Source: Fibrisoma limi BUZ 3 (lineage in GTDB: Bacteria; Bacteroidota; Bacteroidia; Cytophagales; Spirosomataceae). Taken from it: 64,000 bases of DNA. The stretch is taken from positions 378,777-442,776 of the forward strand of contig NZ_CAIT01000006.1 in NCBI RefSeq assembly GCF_000296815.2. Reading direction: 5' to 3'. The translations under genes and the position numbers were made by a program. Below the pieces are notes generated by a model. It was not told where the DNA came from. It saw only the letters and a list, made by a program, of their open reading frames with translations, and ran no database searches. Below, in pieces: positions 43,920-52,634 of this stretch (the stretch's first letter is position 1; every line of letters begins with the position of its first letter).

Positions 43920-45041
43920 ATGAACCTCCACTGGCCATCTTTTTTCGATCAGACTGCCTTAGGCAACCATCGCCTGAAGAACCGATTTGTGGTCGCACCC
44001 ATGACCCGGATCAGTGCAACGAGCGAAGGAGTCCCCACCAACGACATGGGCGATTATTACGAAGCGTTTGCCGCGGGTGGTTTTGCGATGATCCTATCCG
44101 AAGGAACGTATACGGACGCAATTGCGTCTATTTGCAGCCCCGGGCAGCCGGGGATCGTCACGCATCAGCAGCTAAAAGGCTGGCAGAAGATCACCACACG
44201 GGTACGTCGGCACGGGGCTGTTTTTCTCTGCCAGCTCATGCATGCCGGGGCGTTATCCCAAACGCTGACGGAGACTATTGCGCCGTCTGCGATCAAACCC
44301 GTTGGTAAGCAGTCAGCATCGTCGGGTGGATGTGGTACGTTTCCTACGCCCAGGACGATGACAACGGCGGACATAAAACTCGCTGTCGAAGGGTATAAGA
44401 ACGCGGCCTTGAACGCCGTCGACGCTGGTTTTGATGGCGTCGAAATTCACGGAGCGAACGGGTATCTGCCCGATCAGTTCATTACCCGATATACCAACAC
44501 CCGAACGGATGAATACGGTGGGTCGGTTGAAAACCGCTTTCGGTTTATCGCCGAAATTATGGCAGCCGTGAGGGCGGTTGTACCGGCACATTTCATTGTT
44601 GGCTTACGACTGTCGGAGGGAAAGGTGAACAATCTGGCGTACCGCTGGGAGGAAGGGGCCGACATGGCCAGGGCGCTGTTCGCTGAGGTAAAGAAAGCAG
44701 CCCCTGACTATCTGCATATAGCGGCCGAAGGCGGTGGCTGGGTACGTGAATGTGTGTATGCGGATGGCAGTTCTTCAACGGGAATTGCCAGGCAGATTTT
44801 AGCGTGCCCGGTGATCGCGAATGGTGGTCTGCATGATCCGGTCCTGGCGAAATATGTACTGTCGGAAAAGCACGGCGATCTGCTCGCTATTGGCCGCTAC
44901 GCCATCGCTAACCCCGACTTCCCTAAAAAGCTGTTGACCGGCGAGGAACTGATTAAGTTCGACAAGCGGATGATTGCTCCATCAATTTCGCTGGCCAATA
45001 CGCGGGCGTACTTTGAAGAAACGTGTTACGCAGGTAAATGA
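43920..45041 (+). CDS. Old Yellow Enzyme-type NADH:flavin oxidoreductase
   Basis: A 373-residue flavin-dependent oxidoreductase starting at MNLHWPSFFDQTALGNHRL. The OYE barrel is evident: LKNRFVVAPMTRIS, QLMHAGALS, the substrate-binding segment FDGVEIHGANGYLPDQFI, the NTRTDEYGGSVENRFRF signature, and the phosphate-binding CPVIANGGL and LAIGRYAIANPDFPKKL. These enzymes reduce activated C=C bonds (enones, maleimides, nitro compounds) using NAD(P)H. The preceding Crp-type regulator probably controls it. Confidence 0.92.
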   Translation: MNLHWPSFFDQTALGNHRLKNRFVVAPMTRISATSEGVPTNDMGDYYEAFAAGGFAMILSEGTYTDAIASICSPGQPGIVTHQQLKGWQKITTRVRRHGAVFLCQLMHAGALSQTLTETIAPSAIKPVGKQSASSGGCGTFPTPRTMTTADIKLAVEGYKNAALNAVDAGFDGVEIHGANGYLPDQFITRYTNTRTDEYGGSVENRFRFIAEIMAAVRAVVPAHFIVGLRLSEGKVNNLAYRWEEGADMARALFAEVKKAAPDYLHIAAEGGGWVRECVYADGSSSTGIARQILACPVIANGGLHDPVLAKYVLSEKHGDLLAIGRYAIANPDFPKKLLTGEELIKFDKRMIAPSISLANTRAYFEETCYAGK

Positions 45042-45059
45042 ACGACTTCGCGCTCCTGT

Positions 45060-46082
45060 TTATTTGCTCGTGTCGTCCTCCAGATTGCGGAACGTAAACC
45101 GTTTTTCGTCAATCGGGAAGGGCTTCCCGTCGGCTTCTGCGTAGGGATAAATGAAGTAATTGAGCGGCTCTTTCTGGCCCGGATACAGCATGAGGTCCCG
45201 GCCTATGGTGAACTCAACCCGGTTTTCGTCGTGGGCACCGAAGTAGTACTCGCGTTTTGCCGGATTCTTGGCGGCTTCCGAGGCATCGACCGGGACCCAG
45301 CCGATACCGTTCAGATAGCATTCGGCCCAGCAGTGATACCCGCTTAGCTCGCCGGATGGCCGATCGGTGGGTAGCGAGAAGCCGATGGCAAACCGCGCCG
45401 GAATCCCCACGGCCCGGGCGTATCCGATGTACATGGCGTGAAAGTCGGTGCAGTTGCCGCGCCGGGTATCGCAGGCGTAGTAAATATCGCCCCGCCCCCA
45501 GCCGGTGCCGGTCTTATCGTACTTTACCGTTGAGATCACGTGGTTGTAAATCGCCCGGGCCTTTTCCAGGTCCGTTTCGGCCCCGACCGAGTCGATGATT
45601 GCTTCCGCCCAGCGTTTAATGGTACCGTCGATCGGCACCAGCCGGTCCGGCTGAAGCCACCGAGCCATGTCCGGATCGGCCGGCATGGGGCCCGTCGCAT
45701 TTTTGGTATACAGTCGCTCCTGAATATGCTCTCGCCGAAGCGCGTTGAACCGCACATCGACGGTAAAGATGGTTGGTTCGGGGTTTTTCAACGTAAGGTG
45801 AAGCATCCGGTTGCCGAAGCGGCTGGTGTCGATTTCGTAGGGGTAAGGCGACGCAATGGTCAGGTCAGAAATCTGCTGGAACGGGCTGTTGCGGGGGATA
45901 GGCACCCAAACCTGTACCGTTTTAGCTCCGGCCGGGATGTCTTTAACCACGGTCGAGTACGTAAATGACACGCTGCGTTCGCGAGGGGGCTCCGTGCCTG
46001 GCCGGGCGGAAATCAGCACCGGCAAAACCATGACCAGCCACCAGACCAATACCCGAAACCTTCTATATGTACCCGTTGCCAT
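45060..46082 (-). CDS. Exported transglutaminase-like (papain-fold) protein
   Basis: A 340-residue exported protein starting at MATGTYRRFRVLVWWLVMVL. It has an N-terminal beta domain (VSFTYSTVVKDIPAGAKTVQVWVPIP) followed by a transglutaminase-like core with the complete triad: Cys in RRGNCTDFHAMY, His in SGYHCWAECY and Asp in WVPVDASEA. Bacterial relatives act as peptidases or amide-exchange enzymes in the envelope. No operon partner is present; it is convergent with the OYE gene (18 bases between stops). Confidence 0.85.
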   Translation of the reverse strand: MATGTYRRFRVLVWWLVMVLPVLISARPGTEPPRERSVSFTYSTVVKDIPAGAKTVQVWVPIPRNSPFQQISDLTIASPYPYEIDTSRFGNRMLHLTLKNPEPTIFTVDVRFNALRREHIQERLYTKNATGPMPADPDMARWLQPDRLVPIDGTIKRWAEAIIDSVGAETDLEKARAIYNHVISTVKYDKTGTGWGRGDIYYACDTRRGNCTDFHAMYIGYARAVGIPARFAIGFSLPTDRPSGELSGYHCWAECYLNGIGWVPVDASEAAKNPAKREYYFGAHDENRVEFTIGRDLMLYPGQKEPLNYFIYPYAEADGKPFPIDEKRFTFRNLEDDTSK

Positions 46083-46322
46083 AACGTTGCCTGTTTTGAA
46101 CTGGAAAGATAAATATCTAATGTATAGTTCAAAACAAAGGTATAATGACGCCAAAAGTTGGAAATACGTTGGAAGGACGGCAGATTGGTTACAAAGTTAA
46201 GAAGATAAAAACTTCCGAATTGTCAGCGAGAAGCGGGTTTTACCAGTGGACGGAGTAGCCTGCATGAGCATCAGAGCCGACAACCGGTTATATTTCTTGT
46301 TGATAATCTTCAGATTTAGAAA

Positions 46323-46754
46323 TCAGCGACTGGCTAACTCACGGGCAGGACGCCATAAAGGGCCTACGGCGATCAGCAGGACGATTACGTTGAAAAAGGC
46401 ATTTGAGGTGTTTCCGGAGGCAATGGAACCGGCACTATCCAGCACGAACCACGAAAGAACGCCGGTAAGTACGCTTTTACGAACAGCTTCCGGCGCTTTA
46501 TCATAGACCCATACGGACACGCACCAGATCATGACGCCCCAGCCCAACAGGAAGCCGCCCGTAAGCGCCGACAGAAACTGCGTGTCGGGGGCAGCGTAGG
46601 TGGTGGCACCATCAACCGGCCAGCTCAACAGATCGAGTGTTAGCCGAGCGGGTTCCGATGTCGATTTCATCGTCCCGAGGAAGAAAACCGGCCCAAACGA
46701 GCCGACAACAAAAGCCGTGACTTTCAGCCAGAATTTGTGAAATGAATGAGACAT
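46323..46754 (-). CDS. Small polytopic membrane protein of unknown function
   Basis: A 143-residue protein with about four membrane helices (VTAFVVGSFGPVFFLGTM; LSALTGGFLLGWGVMIWC; VLTGVLSWFVLDSAGSI; AFFNVIVLLIAVGPLW). It resembles no transporter family clearly enough to name. It lies 146 bases downstream of the TetR gene on the same strand, and so could be a regulated target. The 240 bases between 46083 and 46322 show nothing recognisable. Confidence 0.65.
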   Translation of the reverse strand: MSHSFHKFWLKVTAFVVGSFGPVFFLGTMKSTSEPARLTLDLLSWPVDGATTYAAPDTQFLSALTGGFLLGWGVMIWCVSVWVYDKAPEAVRKSVLTGVLSWFVLDSAGSIASGNTSNAFFNVIVLLIAVGPLWRPARELASR

Positions 46755-46900
46755 GATTGTACCTGGGTTGTGGGTTGAAAGGCATACAGGACAGGTTCTT
46801 ACGGACTAAATCCTGAGGTTGCCTCCCTGCTTACCGGCAAAGATGATGTCCACGTTCCGGTAATTTTAGACGGCAGCGTACAATCGGGCGGACCAGACGC

Positions 46901-47443
46901 TTATGGTTTTTTGAACTCCGTAACCATTGAGCGTACGTCGCTGAAGTAATTGGCCAGCCACTCGTAGGTCAACGACGCTTCGGTGAGCTGCAAATAGAAG
47001 TTTTCGAGCGTGAGCTTAAACAGGGAGTGTGCCAGATGGGATTTGTCGGCAAGTCCAAGGTCTCTGGCCCACACGGTCAGGAAAGCGCTCTCCACGGCTT
47101 GTGTGGATTGGTCAAGGCATTTGTTGAACGTTGGATTGTGCCGGTTCACGCGTAACTGCCGGTTGAAGAGTAAATCCTGCTTTACGTCGAGGAGGACGTT
47201 GATCAGATCGGGAGTGATACGTTCACACAGACTCTCTCGCTGGGCAATGATGTGTGACCGTTTGAGATGATAGCTTAGTAATAGCTCCGTAAAGACATCG
47301 ACATCGGCGAAATGATGATAGAAGGACGATTTGCTTTTGTTCACCAGCCGGGCCATGACTTCTACCTTCAACGCGGCCGGCCCTTCTTTGGCGAACAGGC
47401 CATAGCCGACCAGAATCCAAGGTTCTTTGTTGTCGATTGTCAT
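46901..47443 (-). CDS. TetR/AcrR-family transcriptional regulator
   Basis: A 180-residue regulator starting at MTIDNKEPWILVGYGLFAK; the codon two positions upstream is TTG. The N-terminal helix-turn-helix is typical (EVMARLVNKSKSSFYHHFADVDVF), followed by an all-helical ligand domain without a nameable signature. It starts 7 bases after the stop of a Xre/ParS-type antitoxin gene, an unusual pairing; they are probably one transcript. The membrane protein downstream is a possible target. Confidence 0.82.
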   Translation of the reverse strand: MTIDNKEPWILVGYGLFAKEGPAALKVEVMARLVNKSKSSFYHHFADVDVFTELLLSYHLKRSHIIAQRESLCERITPDLINVLLDVKQDLLFNRQLRVNRHNPTFNKCLDQSTQAVESAFLTVWARDLGLADKSHLAHSLFKLTLENFYLQLTEASLTYEWLANYFSDVRSMVTEFKKP

Positions 47444-47449
47444 CTTCAA

Positions 47450-47782
47450 TCAAGCCGGAAGCCCATGATCCAAACGTCCCAGAACATCATCTACTAAGCC
47501 GAATCCAGTCACCGTGTCGAGTAATTGAATAGGAGTCTGGTAAGCCAGTTCGCGGATAGGGGTTCTGAACCAGTGCAATACGGTTGCTTTGCGGCCCTCA
47601 AACGTATCTAAGGCGTGTGCCAGCAAATTTTGGAGGAGATGAAAGCGCTCGGAGGCTGCTACAGGCAAACGCTGTTCATCTTTCAGTCGGTACAAATTGC
47701 GTAGCGTCATGTTAAGGGCATACGCCATCTCTTTATCCGTCAAACCGACTAAAGCCGCAACTTCGTCAACTTGTTTACTCAT
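47450..47782 (-). CDS. Orphan Xre/MbcA/ParS-type antitoxin
   Basis: A 110-residue protein starting at MSKQVDEVAALVGLTDKE. The N-terminal helix bundle (MAYALNMTLRNLYRLKDEQRL) matches the Xre-like part and the C-terminus (WFRTPIRELAYQTPIQLLDT; GFGLVDDVLGRLDHG) the MbcA/ParS toxin-binding domain that normally neutralises a RES-domain NAD+-degrading toxin encoded immediately downstream. No RES gene is present; a TetR gene lies there instead, 7 bases away. It may be an orphan antitoxin, an anti-toxin decoy, or a partner of a toxin elsewhere. Confidence 0.82.
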   Translation of the reverse strand: MSKQVDEVAALVGLTDKEMAYALNMTLRNLYRLKDEQRLPVAASERFHLLQNLLAHALDTFEGRKATVLHWFRTPIRELAYQTPIQLLDTVTGFGLVDDVLGRLDHGLPA

Positions 47783-47844
47783 GATCAATCTAAAAGATAT
47801 TATTCTTCAGCTTTATCAAGTAGCTCATCATTATAGAAGCGTTA

Positions 47845-49395
47845 TCAATTTTTTAAGGATTGATTACAATAGGGGTGAGTGATTTGGCCATTTTCACTTG
47901 TACCAATTCCACCATCTTGCCTTCTAATTATGTGATCGTAGGATATAGATTTACTTGAGTCAATATATCCATCGCATAATGGGCATCTTGGTGCATGTTT
48001 TAGAGTCGATTGTATAAAGATTTTGCTCTTGATGTCATCAGAAAACAGAGTTGACTTTGTTTGCTCACTTCCAACTACGATCTTTCCTGTGAGACCAGCC
48101 CATTCAACAATTTTACTTTCAGAAATTTCTTCGTTATCTACTGCGGCTCTATAAATTGAATTAATTACTTTGCTATAAATCTCAACTCTTTTTACAGAAC
48201 CCAGCTTTTGAAGTATTGTAGCTATAAGCTCTTTATGTAAAATTAATGAATCTTCTATTTTCTTTCGCGATAAAGAAAACTTCCTAAAGAAATCACCATC
48301 ATTATTGCAGATCTTCTCGCTTACAAATCTTGCAGTACCTAAAAACATTGGGGAAGAATGCACACCAGATGGGCCATAGTAATATATAGCTGGATGAAGA
48401 CCTAAGCTACCTCTATCATTACCAGTAATCCTATCAGTTAACCTTTCAGCTTTTTTCAAAACTTTTATTGTCTGATCTCCAGTTTCATCATCAGTTCCGA
48501 ATGTAATAGATTGATGCTTTTCGGTTTGAGTTATACAAGCAATAGAGATGTACTCGATTATTATTTGTAATGCAGTTCTAATTCCTTTTGAGCCACCCAG
48601 CGGTAAATCAAGATTTCTAATTGGTGTTTTAATTTCAGGTTCGAAAAGTGTTGAATGAAGTTTTTTAGCTAAAACCTCAATCTTTAAGGTGTTGTCTTCG
48701 TTAAACTGGGACCAGTATTTGTGGCCACGCCCTGCTCGAATTATTGCTCTAGCTGCAATTGCAATAGGTCTTTTCCTATTTTCCAACAACGACTGCTCAA
48801 TCTTATCAAGAGGTGTTCCTTGGGTGTTAATTTTAAAAAAAGAAGCTTCTGCTTTGCCTGCATCTCCTTTCACCCATTGTACAGGTAAAGCTCTTGATAA
48901 AATAGATGATATCTTAGAATCTATCTCGTTGTTTTCTACCTTCTTTTTGAACTGCTGATAAGACCCAATTGTGGCATTTACCAACTCTCGAGTCTTTTTT
49001 GCTGCTTTTTTTTGGTTTTCAGAAATAGAATCTTCAAAGTATTTGACAGAAAGGTAGTTATCACCGTAATCATCTTCAACCCAAGCTTTTAAAACACTAA
49101 GCCTATGGCCTCCGTCGATAACATACAAAAATGTTGATGACTTCCATAAAATTACAGAGGGAATTAAATCACCACTTACAAAACACTCTAACAATGAAAC
49201 TACTTGTTCAGGAGTCCAGTGATTTGTTTCTCTTTGAAAATCTGGTTTTCTTAAAATTTTTCCTACAAGACCTTCGCTTGTAAAGTGATGTATTGAAATT
49301 TTGTCAAAAGTCTCGAAGCTATTATCCTCATCTTTAATTTGAGCAAAATCTGCTCTTGTAATCATTGCATCTAAATTCACTAAAAGTTTTGCCAT
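47845..49395 (-). CDS. AT-rich DUF262/ParB-like nuclease with C-terminal HNH
   Basis: A 516-residue protein. The N-terminal DUF262 (ParB-like) domain shows KPDFQRETNHWTPEQVVSLL and the active-site variant VIDGGHRLSVLKAW in place of the usual DGQQR. After a helical middle region the C-terminus is an HNH endonuclease module (CPLCDGYIDSSKSISYDHII; NGQITHPYCNQSLKN) with zinc-binding Cys pairs. DUF262-HNH arrangements occur in GmrSD-type restriction of modified DNA and in other phage-defence proteins; DUF1524 of GmrD is not seen here. The G+C content is far below that of the neighbours (two 60-base lines counted by hand gave 25 and 16 G+C), so it was probably acquired recently. It stands as a single gene. 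Confidence 0.8.
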   Translation of the reverse strand: MAKLLVNLDAMITRADFAQIKDEDNSFETFDKISIHHFTSEGLVGKILRKPDFQRETNHWTPEQVVSLLECFVSGDLIPSVILWKSSTFLYVIDGGHRLSVLKAWVEDDYGDNYLSVKYFEDSISENQKKAAKKTRELVNATIGSYQQFKKKVENNEIDSKISSILSRALPVQWVKGDAGKAEASFFKINTQGTPLDKIEQSLLENRKRPIAIAARAIIRAGRGHKYWSQFNEDNTLKIEVLAKKLHSTLFEPEIKTPIRNLDLPLGGSKGIRTALQIIIEYISIACITQTEKHQSITFGTDDETGDQTIKVLKKAERLTDRITGNDRGSLGLHPAIYYYGPSGVHSSPMFLGTARFVSEKICNNDGDFFRKFSLSRKKIEDSLILHKELIATILQKLGSVKRVEIYSKVINSIYRAAVDNEEISESKIVEWAGLTGKIVVGSEQTKSTLFSDDIKSKIFIQSTLKHAPRCPLCDGYIDSSKSISYDHIIRRQDGGIGTSENGQITHPYCNQSLKN

Positions 49396-49515
49396 TTTGA
49401 GTTTGAAAATTACAAGTATTAATAGTAATTACAAAAATGAACTTGCGAGCGTTTTGATAATAGTAAAAGATCTAGCCCATTGTATTATAAGTTTAATAAT
49501 AAAAAGCCAGAACCT

Positions 49516-51072
49516 TCACCGGCTCCCTGAATACTTCGCCGGGGCGCTGTTTTTCGGGGTGCTTTTCTGGATGAATTGGCGCAGGTTTTCGTTGCTGGTC
49601 GCGAGGTCTTCTTTGCGGAGGTACATCATGTGGCCGCTGCGGTAGCCTTCCCATTCCATGCGGTCTTTCAGCTTGCCACCCGCGTCCATTTGCCACATGT
49701 TGTACTTGGCGTTGAAATAATCGCAGGCTCCGTCGTAGTAGCCGGATTGCACCAGCAGATGCAGGTACGGGTTCTGGGCCATTGCCTGGCGCAGGTCTTC
49801 GCCCGTGTGGTTGTTGGTATTGTCCCACGGACGTACCGGCCCGAACATGTAATAGGGCAGGTCGGTTTTGTAGTTCAGCTCCTCCCGCATGAACATATTG
49901 ATAGCGGGCGTGAACGAGTGCAGCCACGACGTTAGTTCGGCGTTGTAGTCGGGGGCAATACCGGCATCCTTGCTGTCGATACCGAGGTAGCGCGAATCCA
50001 GTCGGCCGACGGTCTGGCCCTTGCCACGTAGCAGTTCCTTCCAGAAGAAATTGGTCGGTACGTCAAGGTTCTGCTGCATCACGGCCGATTCAGACAGCCC
50101 CGAATACCGGGCCACTTTGGCGGCAATTTCTTTCCGCTTCTGGTCGCTCAGGGAACCACCCATCGCCAGGGCGGGCATGTACTCCGAAATGGTAAAGTTC
50201 TCGACTTCAGGCAGTACGTCAGTCAGGTCTTTCTTTTGCAGATCAGCGGGAAGCGCCTTGTGGTACCAGGCCGTAGCCGCAAAGTACGGTAGTTTCAGCG
50301 CTCCCCGCGCCGGTCCGTCGCGCTCAATGCCGAGGTCGGTGGGCGATACCAGCACCACGCCGTTGAGGTACATCCAGTGGCTGTTCTGCAACTCCAGCGC
50401 CAGCCCCGATACGCGCGTCGTGCCGTAGCTTTCTCCGATCAGGTACTTCGGCGACGCCCAGCGGTTGTAGCGGCTCACAAACGTATTGATCCACGATGCG
50501 AGGTACTTGATGTCGGCGTTCACGCCAAAAAACAGCTTGGCGGCCGGTACGTCCTTGTTGGCGGGCCGCGAGAAGCCCGTGTTAACCGGATCGACGTAGA
50601 CAATGTCGGCTACGTCTAAAATCGAGTGCGGGTTGTCTTTGATGCCGTAGGGCTGAACAGGATAGCCTTCGTCGTCGACCTTCAGGATGCGGGGGCCAGT
50701 GTAGCCGATCATCATCCAGACGGAGGCTGTGCCGGGGCCGCCGTTAAACGAAATCACCAGCGGGCGGGCCGAGCGGTCGGCCACGTCGGAGCGCTCAAAA
50801 TACGTAAAGAACACACCGGCAACGGGTTTCCCTTCTTCGTCCCAGACAGGAATGGTACCCGCCGTGGTTTTATACGGTACGCGCTGCCCTTTGATCGTCA
50901 CCTGGCCGTTGGTCACGACCTGACGGTCAAGATCCAGTGTACGGTTTTTACCCGAAAAGGTCGGCGTTTCAGGGTTGGGGGCGGGTTTTTCTTTGTCGGC
51001 GGTGGGTTTCTGAGCGTAGCTGCCGGGTAGGATCAGGCAACTGGTAAGCAGTGCAAGAAATGCTTTTTTCAT
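49516..51072 (-). CDS. Exported S10-family serine carboxypeptidase
   Basis: A 518-residue exported peptidase starting at MKKAFLALLTSCLILPGSYAQ; an upstream frame of 40 codons has no signal character. Oxyanion-hole segment LVISFNGGPGTASVW, nucleophile Ser in LIGESYGTTR, Asp in SGYYDGACDYFN and His in GYRSGHMMYL form the alpha/beta-hydrolase triad of serine carboxypeptidases. It removes C-terminal residues at acidic pH. The gene is divergent from the M20 peptidase, sharing a 275-base gap. Confidence 0.92.
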   Translation of the reverse strand: MKKAFLALLTSCLILPGSYAQKPTADKEKPAPNPETPTFSGKNRTLDLDRQVVTNGQVTIKGQRVPYKTTAGTIPVWDEEGKPVAGVFFTYFERSDVADRSARPLVISFNGGPGTASVWMMIGYTGPRILKVDDEGYPVQPYGIKDNPHSILDVADIVYVDPVNTGFSRPANKDVPAAKLFFGVNADIKYLASWINTFVSRYNRWASPKYLIGESYGTTRVSGLALELQNSHWMYLNGVVLVSPTDLGIERDGPARGALKLPYFAATAWYHKALPADLQKKDLTDVLPEVENFTISEYMPALAMGGSLSDQKRKEIAAKVARYSGLSESAVMQQNLDVPTNFFWKELLRGKGQTVGRLDSRYLGIDSKDAGIAPDYNAELTSWLHSFTPAINMFMREELNYKTDLPYYMFGPVRPWDNTNNHTGEDLRQAMAQNPYLHLLVQSGYYDGACDYFNAKYNMWQMDAGGKLKDRMEWEGYRSGHMMYLRKEDLATSNENLRQFIQKSTPKNSAPAKYSGSR

Positions 51073-51347
51073 GGGTACGGAATGAACACGGAATGAAACG
51101 GTAAATGTAGTAATGAACCGTGCGTTTTGACGAAGATAGCCAGAATAGCCGTAGAAAATTCGGGAGAATGGCAAGTTTGTGTATTTTGCCAACTTTGAGA
51201 AAATAAGCTACGTAGTTTTCAGCCCCTTAGGGCGCCTGTGAATAGAATCGCACCTACGGCACTATGGGGTTTGAAGGCTCTTGATATGCTATTGACAGGT
51301 CACCCCTTCGGGGCATTACCCTACGCTTTAACGTTTACGTCAACCTG

Positions 51348-52622
51348 ATGAGAAAACTTCTACTTGCCTTCCTGCTGAGCAGCCAGGTTGCCTTCGGGCA
51401 GTCGCTTACCAAACCCGAAAAGGGAATTGTTCAGAGTGTTCAGAAACAGATGCCCGAAACGATGGCCTTTCTGGAAAAGGTCGTTAATATCAACAGCGGT
51501 ACACTCAATATTGAAGGCGTCCGGACGGTCGGGAAACTGATGGGGGACGAACTACAGAAATTGGGGTTCAAGACCGAGTGGATCACGCTCCCCGATTCGA
51601 TGAACCGCGCGGGGCATCTGGTTGCCACGCGGCAGGGAAAGAAAGGCAAAAAACTGTTTCTGATCGGGCACCTGGACACGGTGTTTGAAAAGAGCCTGCC
51701 GATGGAGCCGTTCACCCGACTGAACGATTCGACGGCCTCGGGGCAGGGTGTCAACGACATGAAAGGGGGCGACGTACTGGTTATTGCTGCCCTGAAAGCG
51801 CTGCAAACTCAGGGCCTGCTCGACGATACGTCCATCACTGTCTACTTCACCGGCGACGAAGAAAGCTCCGGAGGCCCCGAAAGTCGGCGGGATTTCATCA
51901 AACGGGCGAAGCAATGCGACGTAGCGCTGGCGTTCGAAACGGCTCAGGGTCTACGGACGGTGACCACGGGTCGGCGGGGGGCGAGTAGCTGGACGCTGAA
52001 CGTAAAAGCTCGCTCCGGCCACTCATCCGGGGTGTTCAGCAGCCTGGGCTACGGCGCTATTTACGAAGCGACGCGTATCCTCAACGAGTTTCGGCGGACG
52101 CTCAGCCAGGAGCAATACCTGACGTTCAACCCCGGCCTGATCGTGGGCGGTGCCGAAGTACGTTACGACGACAAAACGGCCAAAGCCGAAACGGTCGGCA
52201 AAACGAATATTGTTGCCGGGGCGACCCTGGTGAAAGGCGATCTGCGGTTTTTGGGGGAAGCGCAGAAGGAAAACGCCCGGGCCCGGATGCGCGAGATTGT
52301 TGACAAAAGTCTACCGCAGACCAAAGCGACCATTACGTTTGCCGACGGTATTCCGTCGATGGAGCCCTCGGCCGCGAACGATGATCTGCGTAAGCTGGTC
52401 AGCAAAGTCAGTGAGGACATGGGTCTGGGACCGGTCGCGGCCGGTGATCCGGGTTCGCGTGGGGCGGGGGACGTATCGTTCGTTGCTGCGTACCTGCCTT
52501 GTCTGGATGGGCTGGGTGCGTCGGGCAAAGGCGCGCACAGCATTGAGGAAACCATGAATCTGAAGGAGTACCCGCTGCTGATTCAGCGCACGGCCGTGCT
52601 GATCTACCGCCTGACGCGCTAG
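51348..52622 (+). CDS. Exported M20-family metallopeptidase (glutamate carboxypeptidase-like)
   Basis: A 424-residue exported di-zinc peptidase (signal MRKLLLAFLLSSQVAFGQ). Metal ligands and catalytic residues are seen in LIGHLDTVF, GQGVNDMKGGDV, TGDEESSGG and SGKGAHSIEE. The dimerisation domain lies at about 200-320. It resembles CPG2-type glutamate carboxypeptidase, which releases C-terminal glutamate from peptides or folates. It is convergent with a gamma-glutamyltransferase (12 bases between stops), and both target glutamyl bonds. Confidence 0.9.
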   Translation: MRKLLLAFLLSSQVAFGQSLTKPEKGIVQSVQKQMPETMAFLEKVVNINSGTLNIEGVRTVGKLMGDELQKLGFKTEWITLPDSMNRAGHLVATRQGKKGKKLFLIGHLDTVFEKSLPMEPFTRLNDSTASGQGVNDMKGGDVLVIAALKALQTQGLLDDTSITVYFTGDEESSGGPESRRDFIKRAKQCDVALAFETAQGLRTVTTGRRGASSWTLNVKARSGHSSGVFSSLGYGAIYEATRILNEFRRTLSQEQYLTFNPGLIVGGAEVRYDDKTAKAETVGKTNIVAGATLVKGDLRFLGEAQKENARARMREIVDKSLPQTKATITFADGIPSMEPSAANDDLRKLVSKVSEDMGLGPVAAGDPGSRGAGDVSFVAAYLPCLDGLGASGKGAHSIEETMNLKEYPLLIQRTAVLIYRLTR

Positions 52623-52634
52623 CCCCAGCCCGGC

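Noticed and set aside
47783-49515. Attachment-site direct repeats flanking the AT-rich DUF262-HNH gene
   Set aside because: The flanks at 47783-47844 and 49396-49515 were compared by eye and no convincing duplication or integrase was found, so no mobile-element borders are called.
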